A stretch of 64,000 nucleotides of DNA from contig NZ_JNLQ01000002.1 of NCBI RefSeq assembly GCF_000703165.1, forward strand, positions 248,001-312,000, given 5' to 3'. Under the pieces are notes generated by a model. The model worked only from the letters and a program-made list of their open reading frames with translations, did not search any database and was not told the DNA's origin. Below are positions 15,461 to 22,482 of this stretch, one piece after another; the first letter of the stretch is position 1, and each line of letters begins with the position of its first letter. The translations under genes and the position numbers were made by a program. This stretch comes from Butyrivibrio sp. AE3004. Lineage in GTDB: Bacteria > Bacillota > Clostridia > Lachnospirales > Lachnospiraceae.

Positions 15461-16018
15461 ATGAAAAATACAGAAGTTAGCAAGTTTATCAGTCTCATAT
15501 TGAGGCATAAACCAGAAACAATAGGCATATCTTTGGATGAGCATGGATGGGCAAACGTTGATGAATTGATTGCAGGAATTTCAAAGACTTCGCCGATAAA
15601 TATGGAAATACTGGAAGAGATAGTAGCTACTGATAATAAGCAGAGATATTCTTTTAATGAAGACCATACTCTTATCAGAGCGAATCAGGGGCACTCCATA
15701 CCTGTAGATGTGGAGCTGAAAAAGGTCACGCCTCCGGATATCCTTTATCATGGAAGTGCTGAGAAATATGAAAAATCAATCGATGAACAGGGACTGATCC
15801 CCAAGTCCAGACTTTATGTTCATTTGTCCAAGGACTATGACACAGCTGTGAATGTCGGGAAAAGGCATGGCAAGCCTGTGATCTATATGGTGAAGAGCGG
15901 AGTAATGGATAAGGATGGGATAGAATTCTTTTTGTCTGAGAATGGAGTATGGCTTACAAAGGCAGTGCCTGCAAAGTATCTGGAGAAAATGTATCATAGA
16001 TTTTATACATGTTTATAA
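15461..16018 (+). CDS. kptA: RNA 2'-phosphotransferase (Tpt1/KptA family)
   Basis: About 185 residues, full length for the family. KptA transfers a 2'-phosphate from RNA to NAD+, giving ADP-ribose 1'',2''-cyclic phosphate. Signature residues: SLILRHKPETIG at the start, RYSFNEDHTLIRANQGHS (core Arg and His), then ILYHGSAEKY and the NAD-binding HLSKDYDTA. I chose ATG 15461 over the in-frame TTG at 15455. The last residues (YHRFYTCL) look non-native, and another frame right after it (VYKDEDAWFDKITW, to 16088) is a shard of a different gene, so the extreme 3' end may be recombined. The adjacent rtcB locus makes an RNA-repair role attractive. Confidence 0.85.
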   Translation: MKNTEVSKFISLILRHKPETIGISLDEHGWANVDELIAGISKTSPINMEILEEIVATDNKQRYSFNEDHTLIRANQGHSIPVDVELKKVTPPDILYHGSAEKYEKSIDEQGLIPKSRLYVHLSKDYDTAVNVGKRHGKPVIYMVKSGVMDKDGIEFFLSENGVWLTKAVPAKYLEKMYHRFYTCL

Positions 16019-16165
16019 AGATGAGGATGCCTGGTTTGACAAGATCACATGGCTTCCTGAGGAACCTGCGGTATTAGTGAAGGATTGATTGTAATAACTA
16101 AAATATGCTCTGATTTCTGTAAACTATTATGAAACTATATCCGATAAACAAAATAGCAAGGGATT

Positions 16166-16208
16166 GCCAGACATTGGTGGTGAAGGAGCGGATCCACCAG
16201 GGTCTGGC
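16166..16208 (+). terminator. Terminator upstream of the 158-aa gene
   Basis: GCCAGAC (16166) pairs with GTCTGGC (16202) and an inner GGTGG/CCACC extends it; followed by TTTTTG. Confidence 0.8.
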
Positions 16209-16242
16209 TTTTTGTTACTGTTTTTGTGTCGGAGGTAAGCGG

Positions 16243-16719
16243 ATGAATATAGAAGGAATAAAGGATACGGATAATCAGAATCATATTTATACACATAGTT
16301 TGAAACCTGAGGATAATAAGGCTTCCAGATCTACATTTTTGGAGATATTTAATAGCAGGGCACAGGATTATGTACAGGATAAGCGGCCATGTGAATACTT
16401 TGATATGGCAGATAAAAATGGATTTATCTCATACAAGAGAGCGGTTTTTGTTTGCAATTATAATAACAATACTTTGGAGCTGGGAAATTGTTCAGATGAA
16501 CGCAACTGTATCAGGGTAAAGTTATCAAAAGGTGGGAGCTTGCTTGTAAACAGAGATAACATTGATGATCTTCTCATGAGCATAGGTATGTTTAGTGCCA
16601 AGGATCAGGGGCTTATCATGCAGGCTGTTATGAAGGATAAGATGGCTCAGGAAGCAAAACGGAAGTCGGAGGAGCACGAGGAAGTAGATAAGCTGATGGA
16701 TATGGTTAAGGAAGATTAA
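16243..16719 (+). CDS. Hypothetical protein (158 aa)
   Basis: Start at 16243 because CGGAGG lies seven bases upstream; an upstream in-frame ATG at 16129 would run through the terminator. The product starts MNIEGIKDTDNQNHIYTHSL. A central part has several beta-strands (ISYKRAVFVCNYNNNTLELG, then VKLSKGGSLLVNRDNID) and a C-terminal charged coiled coil (MAQEAKRKSEEHEEVDKL). No signal or membrane segment. It resembles uncharacterised Lachnospiraceae proteins, but I cannot name a family. A terminator at 16764 isolates it from the WYL gene. Confidence 0.6.
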   Translation: MNIEGIKDTDNQNHIYTHSLKPEDNKASRSTFLEIFNSRAQDYVQDKRPCEYFDMADKNGFISYKRAVFVCNYNNNTLELGNCSDERNCIRVKLSKGGSLLVNRDNIDDLLMSIGMFSAKDQGLIMQAVMKDKMAQEAKRKSEEHEEVDKLMDMVKED

Positions 16720-16763
16720 GAGAGAAAGCAAAGATGCATTGTAATATAGGACAGAAGAGAAAT

Positions 16764-16795
16764 GCGATGAGCTTATTGGTGCTCATCGCCTTTCC
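16764..16795 (+). terminator. Terminator
   Basis: GCGATGAGC (16764) pairs with GCTCATCGC (16781-16789) and is followed by CTTTCCTT. Confidence 0.75.
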
Positions 16796-16818
16796 TTAAT
16801 ATGATATAACCAAAGATG

Positions 16819-16848
16819 CCCTGATCAGATGGTCAGGGTATTCTTTTT
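16819..16848 (+). terminator. Second terminator, convergent region
   Basis: CCCTGA and TCAGGG pair around an eight-base loop, followed by TATTCTTTTT. It lies between the + strand gene ending at 16719 and the minus-strand WYL gene. Confidence 0.6.
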
Positions 16849-16924
16849 CCATAAAATATGTGATTCATGACTTATTTAAGCGCAGATAAATGGTGGATAA
16901 TTACATTTTGAAAAGTAGTTTTTA

Positions 16925-17911
16925 CTATTTACTATATTCTCTTAATCCATAATAGTAGAATTTGCGTATGCTTTCTTTAAGTGACTCAGGCTCTATTACT
17001 ATTGCGTCTCTTCCAAATCGTTTGAAATACTCTTCGAGTTGTAGTTCAGGCCAGTCAAAGTAATAGAGATAACCTTCTATTTTTGAGACAATAGGTCTGT
17101 TTTTTGTAATGGCTTTAAACTTACGAACTCCATATTGATTTAGACGTACAATGGCTTTGACTGTCAGCGATACAGAATGAGGGCTCCGGATAGCCTTTTC
17201 CTGGAGCTCTTTTTGTATGTCAGGATTTATCGGAAAAGCATCATGGGTTACAAAAACACTACGGAGTCTTGAAATTCTGAATGTTCTGGGTTTGCGGGTG
17301 CTTCTGTCGACACATAATAAATAATTGCACTGTTCCTCTTTAGAAGGCGCAATGATATAAGGTTCTACGTAATATGCTTTGTCATCTCCGGAGGTAGTGT
17401 TTGTAAAAGACAGGATACGATGCTCTTTTAATGCTCTGGTTATATCTTCGTAACTGTCTTTGAAAATAATTGCTTCTCTTTCGCTTCTTGGAATGGATAG
17501 GTAAGCATTAAACATGTCTTTAAGGTATTGGGAAAGAGAGGTATCCTTTAGCATATTATTTTCAATTATCTTCAGGATGTCGTAGGAAGATCCACTGACG
17601 GTCAGGGTAAGAGCAGTGTTTTTGCTGTTATGAAGTCGATCAGCTTTAATATATGTACTTACAATCTTATCTGCCAGAACTGCTGCATCCTTGTCTGTTA
17701 TAGATGTGAGATCTGTAAGATCCTGCATGATGTTAGATAGAAGTGCTTCGCTGTCATGTCTGTATTGATCGAAGTAATTCACAATAAGTGCCTTTAGGAA
17801 CGCATTAAGGTTAACGGTTTCATCCTTCTTTGTGAATTCAAATAGTTCTGCATCATTTATAAGTCTTGATTTTGTATCTTCAGAAAGATAGATTTTATAT
17901 TTTTCTGTCAT
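16925..17911 (-). CDS. WYL-domain transcriptional regulator
   Basis: 328 residues from ATG 17911, chosen for AAGAGGTGTACT upstream. The N-terminus has a ribbon-helix-helix-like or short HTH lead (TEKYKIYLSEDTKSRLINDA). The middle and C-terminal halves hold the WYL fold: a strand pair ending YYVEPYIIAPSKEEQCNYLL, then RTFRISRLRSVFVT, the Arg-rich ligand or nucleic-acid contact typical of WYL. WYL proteins sense nucleic acids or nucleotides and regulate defence and repair genes. It is divergent from the Y RNA/Ro/rtcB unit, the position held by RtcR in enterobacteria, so it probably controls that unit. Confidence 0.8.
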   Translation of the reverse strand: MTEKYKIYLSEDTKSRLINDAELFEFTKKDETVNLNAFLKALIVNYFDQYRHDSEALLSNIMQDLTDLTSITDKDAAVLADKIVSTYIKADRLHNSKNTALTLTVSGSSYDILKIIENNMLKDTSLSQYLKDMFNAYLSIPRSEREAIIFKDSYEDITRALKEHRILSFTNTTSGDDKAYYVEPYIIAPSKEEQCNYLLCVDRSTRKPRTFRISRLRSVFVTHDAFPINPDIQKELQEKAIRSPHSVSLTVKAIVRLNQYGVRKFKAITKNRPIVSKIEGYLYYFDWPELQLEEYFKRFGRDAIVIEPESLKESIRKFYYYGLREYSK

Positions 17912-18052
17912 AGTACACCTCTTGTTTGGGGTTGTAAAAAGAATATTGATAGCTGTATAAAAGCTATATATCATATTATATTGGGGTTGTAGTTCAAGGT
18001 CAATCTGCATCTTTATATCTCCAATGCATGGAGCTATGATTAAATTACAACG

Positions 18053-18163
18053 AAGACACAGACAGCAATCAATACAGGATGGCTAAGTGGTTAAGCACCA
18101 GATTATGATTCTGGAAATCGTGGGTTCGAATCCCGCTCCAGCCCGTTTGGGTGTATGTGTCTT
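18053..18163 (+). ncRNA. Candidate Y RNA with tRNA-like fold (YrlA-like)
   Basis: The ends pair: AAGACACA (18053-18060) with TGTGTCTT (18156-18163). Inside sits a tRNA mimic: D-arm-like GCTAAGTGGTTAAGC, a five-pair anticodon-like arm CCAGA-TTATGAT-TCTGG, and a perfect T arm GTGGG-TTCGAAT-CCCGC. The acceptor stem is only partly complementary and the loop triplet ATG is not a normal bacterial His anticodon, so it is not an ordinary tRNA. Bacterial YrlA RNAs combine a terminal Ro-binding stem with a tRNA-like domain, and a Ro-like gene follows at 18385. The assignment is by fold and context. Confidence 0.7.
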
Positions 18164-18170
18164 GAAAGAA

Positions 18171-18272
18171 AAGATACGAACAGCAACTATTTGGGACGTG
18201 TTGAAAAGTTATCTGTGGCATGACTTAGGCATTGCGGGGTAAGAGCCCGCGGCGCGTAAAAAAATGTATCTT
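18171..18272 (+). ncRNA. Second candidate Y RNA
   Basis: Closing stem AAGATAC (18171-18177) with GTATCTT (18266-18272), a covaried version of the first RNA's stem. After the 5' arm both share ACAGCAA. An internal hairpin GCGGG-GTAAGAG-CCCGC is GC-rich. No tRNA-like fold is evident. Two Y RNAs in tandem before a Ro gene mirrors yrlA/yrlB arrangements known in other bacteria. Confidence 0.55.
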
Positions 18273-18384
18273 GTAAGGCTCATGGAAGCTACAGTTCTAT
18301 GGGCGATAAAACAGAAAAAATTATGACTGTAAATCATGAAACCGGGCTGATGCCCGAGGCACCTTGCTGAAGGAGAGGATATAA

Positions 18385-19854
18385 ATGTTAGAGTTCTTAA
18401 AAAAAGAAGCGAATAAAACATATACAGAGAATGGCGCTATAACTTATGTATCAACAAAGTCTGACTGCCTCGATCTCTTTGCCACAATAGGTGCACTCAG
18501 AAATGCATCTGAGGAAGATATCATAACCAGATTCACAAGGGCGTACGCTGAAGATGCAGATCTTGCCATGAAGATGCTCTTTTTTTCAAGAGACATCAGA
18601 GGCGGTCTGGGCGAAAGAAGAGTATTCAAGGTTATCCTTAAGTACCTTGCAACTGCTGAGACAGAATCTGTTAAGAAGAATATCGAGAATGTGGCTGAAT
18701 ACGGCAGATATGATGACCTTATGGCCCTACTTGACACACCTGTAGAAAAAGAGGTCATGGCATATATAGAGAAAACTTTGCGTACTGACATGGACGAGCT
18801 TGTAGAGAACGGTGAGAATGCAAACGTATCTCTTTTAGCAAAATGGCTTCCTTCTGTAAATACAAGCAATAAAGATGCTGTAAGAAATGCCAAGAAGATT
18901 GCCGGAGCTATGAAAATGACTGACGCTGGGTATCGAAAGAATCTCTCAGCCCTAAGAGCACAGATCAAGATTATAGAGAATAATCTCCGTGAAAAAGACT
19001 ATTCTTTTGATTATGAAAAGCAGCCTTCAAAGGCTCTGTACAAATACAGACAGGCATTTATTAGAAAAGATCAGGAGAGATATCAGTCTTTTATAAAAAA
19101 GGCAGAAACAGATCCAACAGTGATGCACACAGGTACTCTTACTCCTTACGATGTGATAGCTCCTGTAATAGGCAGAGCTCAGTTCACAGAGGATGAGAGA
19201 CGTGCCATGAACGCAACCTGGAATGCGCTTCCTAACTTTGCTGGTTCAGAGAATTCTCTTGTAGTGGTTGATGGTTCAGGGTCAATGTACTGGGGGCGAG
19301 GTACACTTCCTGCAGCAGTTGCTCAGTCACTTGGCATCTACTTTGCAGAGAGAAATACCGGTTCGTTCAGGAATCACTTCATAACATTCTCAGAGAGGCC
19401 CAGACTCGTCGAAATCAAGGGTAGAGATATTGTGGAGAAAGTGCGTTACTGCATGGGATTCAATGAGTGTAGCAACACGAATATTGAAAAGACCTTCATG
19501 CTCATCCTCAGAACAGCTGTGGCTAATAGGCTTACTCAGGCTGACATGCCTGAGAAGCTCTACATAATATCCGACATGGAGTTCGATTACTGCTCAGGTA
19601 ATGCGGAAGCTACAAACTTCGAGCATGCCAAGGCAGAATATGCAAGATATGGTTTCAAGCTTCCTCAGATAGTTTTCTGGAACGTGAACAGCCGTAATAT
19701 CCAGCAACCTGTAAAAATGAATGATCAAGGTGTGGCGCTTGTATCAGGCTGTAGTCCTCAGATTTTTTCAATGATAAAAGAGGGAAACTTAGAGCCTTAC
19801 AAATTTATGATGAGTGTTCTTATGGCTACGCGCTACGAAAGGATTGCCTCATAA
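18385..19854 (+). CDS. Ro-like RNA-binding vWA protein (TROVE/DUF2828)
   Basis: 489 residues. The N-terminal 260 residues are an alpha-helical HEAT-like domain of the TROVE/DUF2828 type, opening YTENGAITYVSTKSDCLDLF with FFSRDIRGGLGERRVF near residue 70. The C-terminal von Willebrand A domain carries the MIDAS start DGSGSM, a later acidic strand YIISDMEFDY, and ends PQIVFWNVNSRN and ALVSGCSPQIF. Ro proteins are ring-shaped RNA chaperones that bind Y RNAs and misfolded RNA. ATG follows AAGGAGAGGATATAA. Upstream lie two Y-RNA-like elements, and downstream 67 bp away is rtcB, so this is the Ro of an RNA-repair operon. TROVE versus DUF2828 labels overlap and I cannot separate them without a profile search. 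Confidence 0.8.
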   Translation: MLEFLKKEANKTYTENGAITYVSTKSDCLDLFATIGALRNASEEDIITRFTRAYAEDADLAMKMLFFSRDIRGGLGERRVFKVILKYLATAETESVKKNIENVAEYGRYDDLMALLDTPVEKEVMAYIEKTLRTDMDELVENGENANVSLLAKWLPSVNTSNKDAVRNAKKIAGAMKMTDAGYRKNLSALRAQIKIIENNLREKDYSFDYEKQPSKALYKYRQAFIRKDQERYQSFIKKAETDPTVMHTGTLTPYDVIAPVIGRAQFTEDERRAMNATWNALPNFAGSENSLVVVDGSGSMYWGRGTLPAAVAQSLGIYFAERNTGSFRNHFITFSERPRLVEIKGRDIVEKVRYCMGFNECSNTNIEKTFMLILRTAVANRLTQADMPEKLYIISDMEFDYCSGNAEATNFEHAKAEYARYGFKLPQIVFWNVNSRNIQQPVKMNDQGVALVSGCSPQIFSMIKEGNLEPYKFMMSVLMATRYERIAS

Positions 19855-19875
19855 TATAACTGAAAAATAGTGATT

Positions 19876-19902
19876 AACCGGGAGAAAGTAAGATTCCCGG
19901 TT
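19876..19902 (+). promoter_or_regulatory. Hairpin between Ro-like gene and rtcB
   Basis: AACCGGGA (19876) pairs with TCCCGGTT (19895) around an 11-base loop; no T-run follows. The same arms form a true terminator at 24835. It could be an attenuator, a processing site or an mRNA stabiliser setting the Ro:RtcB ratio. Confidence 0.5.
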
Positions 19903-19921
19903 CTGAGAAAAGGACTAAATC

Positions 19922-21139
19922 ATGAATATAATAGAGATAAAAGGAAAAGTAAATACAGCCCTTTGCTACGCCAAGGTGGTAGAGGACGAGGCAATCGAGC
20001 AGATAAGAAGAATGTGCGACTACCCTATGACGGAAGGCTCTAAGATCAGAATTATGCCCGACGTTCATGCCGGGAAGGGCTGCACTATCGGAACTACCAT
20101 GACTATCACAGATAAGGCAGTGCCTAACGTCGTGGGTGTGGACATCGGCTGTGGCATGTACACAGTTAATCTGGGGAAACAGAACATCGACCTTGAGAAG
20201 CTTGATATGGCCGCTTTTACGATTCCTTCCGGAAGGGATGTATGGGAGGGAAGAGTTGAGAGATTTGACCTTACAGAGCTTCGCTGCTACAGACAGTTAA
20301 AGGAAACAAAGCGCTTGGAGAGATCACTGGGAACTCTTGGCGGAGGTAATCACTTTATCGAGGTGGACAGAGCGGCTGATGGTACGCAGTACCTTGTAAT
20401 TCACTCAGGATCCAGAAATCTCGGGAAGCAAGTTGCTGAGCTCTATCAGACACTTGCAGTTGATATCGATAAGGGTATTGGAGAGTACTTTGAGGCGAGA
20501 GACGAGCTCATAAGAGTATACAAGGAGCAGGGTAGAAGAAAAGAGATTCAGTCAGCGCTTAAAGAACTATATAATAAAAAATTCCACGAGGGGCCTATGA
20601 CAATGCCCGAGGATCTTTGCTACTTATCAGGAAAATACCTTGAGGATTACCTTCATGATGTGGAGGTATGTCAGAGATTTGCAAAGAAAAATCGCGAAAA
20701 GATGGCGGAGATTTTACTTGAGAAATCAGGACTCGCAGGAGGCGAGGCTTTTCATACAATTCATAACTATATCGATACTGATGAGATGATCTTAAGAAAA
20801 GGCGCTATTGCCGCTCACGAGGGTGAGAGGGTTCTTATTCCCATAAATATGAGAGACGGATCTGTACTTGCAATCGGAAAGGGAAATCCCGAATGGAATT
20901 ATTCAGCACCACATGGTGCAGGAAGGATAATGTCAAGAACTGCAGCCAAGAACAACCTTTCTATGGAGGAATATCAAAAGGCTATGAAAGGAGTATTCAC
21001 ATCATCTGTCTGTGAGGCGACAATTGATGAGGCACCTATGGCTTATAAGTCGCTGGATGACATCATAGATGTAATAAAGGAGTCTGTGGAGATAATTGAT
21101 GTGATGAAACCAATATATAATTTTAAGGCGCCAAATTGA
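19922..21139 (+). CDS. rtcB: RNA-splicing ligase RtcB
   Basis: 405 residues, the usual bacterial length. RtcB joins 2',3'-cyclic phosphate or 3'-phosphate ends to 5'-OH RNA with GTP and Mn2+. Signatures in order: MPDVHAGKGCTIGTTM, NVVGVDIGCGM (metal-binding Asp/Cys), LGGGNHFIEV, VIHSGSRNLGKQV, and SAPHGAGRIMSR with the guanylylated His. It ends in the short NFKAPN tail. No archease gene is nearby, as in many bacteria. It follows the Ro-like gene, separated by a small hairpin, and probably shares its transcript. Confidence 0.95.
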   Translation: MNIIEIKGKVNTALCYAKVVEDEAIEQIRRMCDYPMTEGSKIRIMPDVHAGKGCTIGTTMTITDKAVPNVVGVDIGCGMYTVNLGKQNIDLEKLDMAAFTIPSGRDVWEGRVERFDLTELRCYRQLKETKRLERSLGTLGGGNHFIEVDRAADGTQYLVIHSGSRNLGKQVAELYQTLAVDIDKGIGEYFEARDELIRVYKEQGRRKEIQSALKELYNKKFHEGPMTMPEDLCYLSGKYLEDYLHDVEVCQRFAKKNREKMAEILLEKSGLAGGEAFHTIHNYIDTDEMILRKGAIAAHEGERVLIPINMRDGSVLAIGKGNPEWNYSAPHGAGRIMSRTAAKNNLSMEEYQKAMKGVFTSSVCEATIDEAPMAYKSLDDIIDVIKESVEIIDVMKPIYNFKAPN

Positions 21140-21265
21140 TTTATGTAGAGATTCATTATTATCATGTAGTAGAAATAGTTATCGTAGGGCGGTGGCTTGC
21201 ATTGCCATACGGTGAAGAATGAGTGGTTATTATATAAAAACGTAATAATGATTAGAGAAACGTTA

Positions 21266-21309
21266 TTATACCCCATTGTGCCTATGCTAAGATGCGCGAT
21301 GGGGTATAA
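21266..21309 (+). other. Long hairpin downstream of rtcB
   Basis: TTATACCCCAT and ATGGGGTATAA pair perfectly (11 bp) around a 22-base loop; no T-run follows. It may be the end of the rtcB transcript, a processing signal or an RNA element of its own. Confidence 0.45.
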
Positions 21310-21328
21310 TTGGGTTCTTCATAAGAAA

Positions 21329-21525
21329 CTATTGCTTAGATATTTTGATTTTTCCATTGCCTATAGTTGTTACAGCCATATTTTGAAAATCTGAAAAGAC
21401 ATTTTTAAAATCAATATTACTCATAATGCTGTTTGCTAATGATTTGCCAGACGCTAATGTTTCAGGAACTACAGTTTCAAATCCATTTTCACCACGCATT
21501 TCAAGCACGAGATCCTTTCGTGATC
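21329..21525 (-). pseudogene. Minus-strand 3' gene fragment, unidentified
   Basis: Read on the minus strand, a 62-codon open frame without a clear start encodes DLVLEMRGENGFETVVPETL, then helical sequence ending GNGKIKISKQ. Codon use looks real. It meets the + strand PRiA4-type fragment at about 21525. Family unknown. Confidence 0.35.
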
Positions 21526-21816
21526 GATATCATGAATGAAAATGATGGCCTTGAGCGCTACAGATTTTTTAATGGGGATCAGGCTGTGGAGGAAGATCTT
21601 CGCAGCGAGCTTGCATATGTTGATGTGAAGCAGCACCCGAAATGCGTGGCAGCAGACGGCTCATATGTGCTTGATGATGTAGGCGGGATAAGTGGTTTTT
21701 ATGAAATGCTTGAAACACTTGCCGGGGACAATCCGGAAGAAAAGGCAGAGATTAAGTCCTGGGCAAGGAGCCTTGGATGGACAGGAAGGATGAGCAAGCC
21801 TGAAAATATGTTATAG
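21520..21816 (+). pseudogene. Plasmid pRiA4b ORF-3-like protein, C-terminal part
   Basis: The frame from about 21520 carries the family's end signature: KCVAADGSYVLDDVGGISGF, YEMLETLAGDNPEEK, SWARSLGW. The Cys/Gly-rich motif and the DVGG turn are diagnostic for PRiA4_ORF3 proteins found on mobile DNA. The usual first 100 residues are missing; upstream codons of the same ORF do not fit the family and there is no ribosome site. Confidence 0.6.
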
Positions 21817-21930
21817 CAATGATGACCGGAGTAGATAACTGCTCCGGTTTTTTGCTGTCATTTTTATTGGACTCTTTGGCTGGCATAATAAGAATGTAAG
21901 GTAAACCGAGTGGCAAGTGAGGTGGTGCGT

Positions 21931-22050
21931 ATGAGCAGACTGATCTATTGGATAAAGAAGTGCATGTATAAGAATAACAAGTACTGCAGACATTTTTGTG
22001 TTACCTGTGAGTTTTATGAGTTCTGTAAACGTGATGGGGATCTGGAATAG
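21931..22050 (+). CDS. Small Cys-rich protein (39 aa)
   Basis: ATG after GTGAGGTGGTGCGT. The product begins MSRLIYWIKKCMYKNNKYC and carries five cysteines in a compact pattern (C-x3-C-x2-C-x5-C), suggesting a zinc or redox site. It is followed ten bases on by a hydrophobic mini-ORF with a strong ribosome site. Similar short basic Cys-rich proteins occur in Lachnospiraceae; function unknown to me. Confidence 0.55.
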   Translation: MSRLIYWIKKCMYKNNKYCRHFCVTCEFYEFCKRDGDLE

Positions 22051-22059
22051 GAGGCGGCC

Positions 22060-22131
22060 ATGAATATGAAAATCAGAAGTGCTTTGGGGATCATTGTCAG
22101 TATCATTACGGTGATTGTAAGCCCCCTGTGA
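22060..22131 (+). CDS. Hydrophobic mini-protein (23 aa)
   Basis: Start supported by AATAGGAGGCGGCC. The peptide MNMKIRSALGIIVSIITVIV plus SPL is one membrane helix with a basic start. Two terminators follow at 22144 and 22179. It could be a membrane microprotein or a type I toxin-like peptide; nothing confirms either. Confidence 0.5.
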   Translation: MNMKIRSALGIIVSIITVIVSPL

Positions 22132-22143
22132 TTAATATATAAA

Positions 22144-22170
22144 AGCTGCATTTCTGCAGCTGAGTTTTTT
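22144..22170 (+). terminator. Terminator
   Basis: AGCTGCA/TGCAGCT around a four-base loop, followed by GAGTTTTTT. Confidence 0.85.
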
Positions 22171-22178
22171 GAGGGTTA

Positions 22179-22213
22179 GCTGCCAGATTGTCATGTTTCT
22201 GGCAGCTTGTGTT
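22179..22213 (+). terminator. Second terminator
   Basis: GCTGCCAGA (22179) pairs with TCTGGCAGC (22198-22206), followed by TTGTGTTTT. Confidence 0.75.
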
Positions 22214-22238
22214 TTATGAAGAAAAGTGTTCTTATGAG

Positions 22239-22287
22239 GGTTGCTACACGTCCGGGGGACGTGTGCTTAGCAACGACCGGAACGGAG
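22239..22287 (+). repeat. Structured double-hairpin repeat, copy B (intergenic)
   Basis: Outer stem GTTGCTA (22240-22246) with TAGCAAC (22268-22274), inner stem CACGTCC-GGG-GGACGTG (22247-22263), four-base linker TGCT, then GACCGGAACGGAG. Same layout and loop as copy A at 2537 with compensatory changes in the outer stem and one inner pair. The rest of 22288-22482 shows a small CAAGAGG/CCTCTTG hairpin and no gene. Confidence 0.75.
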
Positions 22288-22482
22288 TGTAGACTTCCAA
22301 GAGGTTTTGTGCTCCTCTTGATGTTCTTATGATAACTAATCTTACTTAAGCCAAACTAAAATTCTGTGGGGAAAGTGTGAAGATTCGGTGAAATCGTGAT
22401 CTGCCTAAAATAGGTGCTTGTGGTGCTGGAATGCGAGTATAATATTTCATAAGATAAGATGCGATGAGATGGGAACAGACAT

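Noticed and set aside
18075..18142. A normal tRNA gene (His, anticodon-like ATG)
   Set aside because: The T arm and anticodon stem are good, but the acceptor stem is largely unpaired, the anticodon ATG is not used by bacteria for His, and an outer 8-bp stem encloses the unit. A Y RNA tRNA-like domain fits better.
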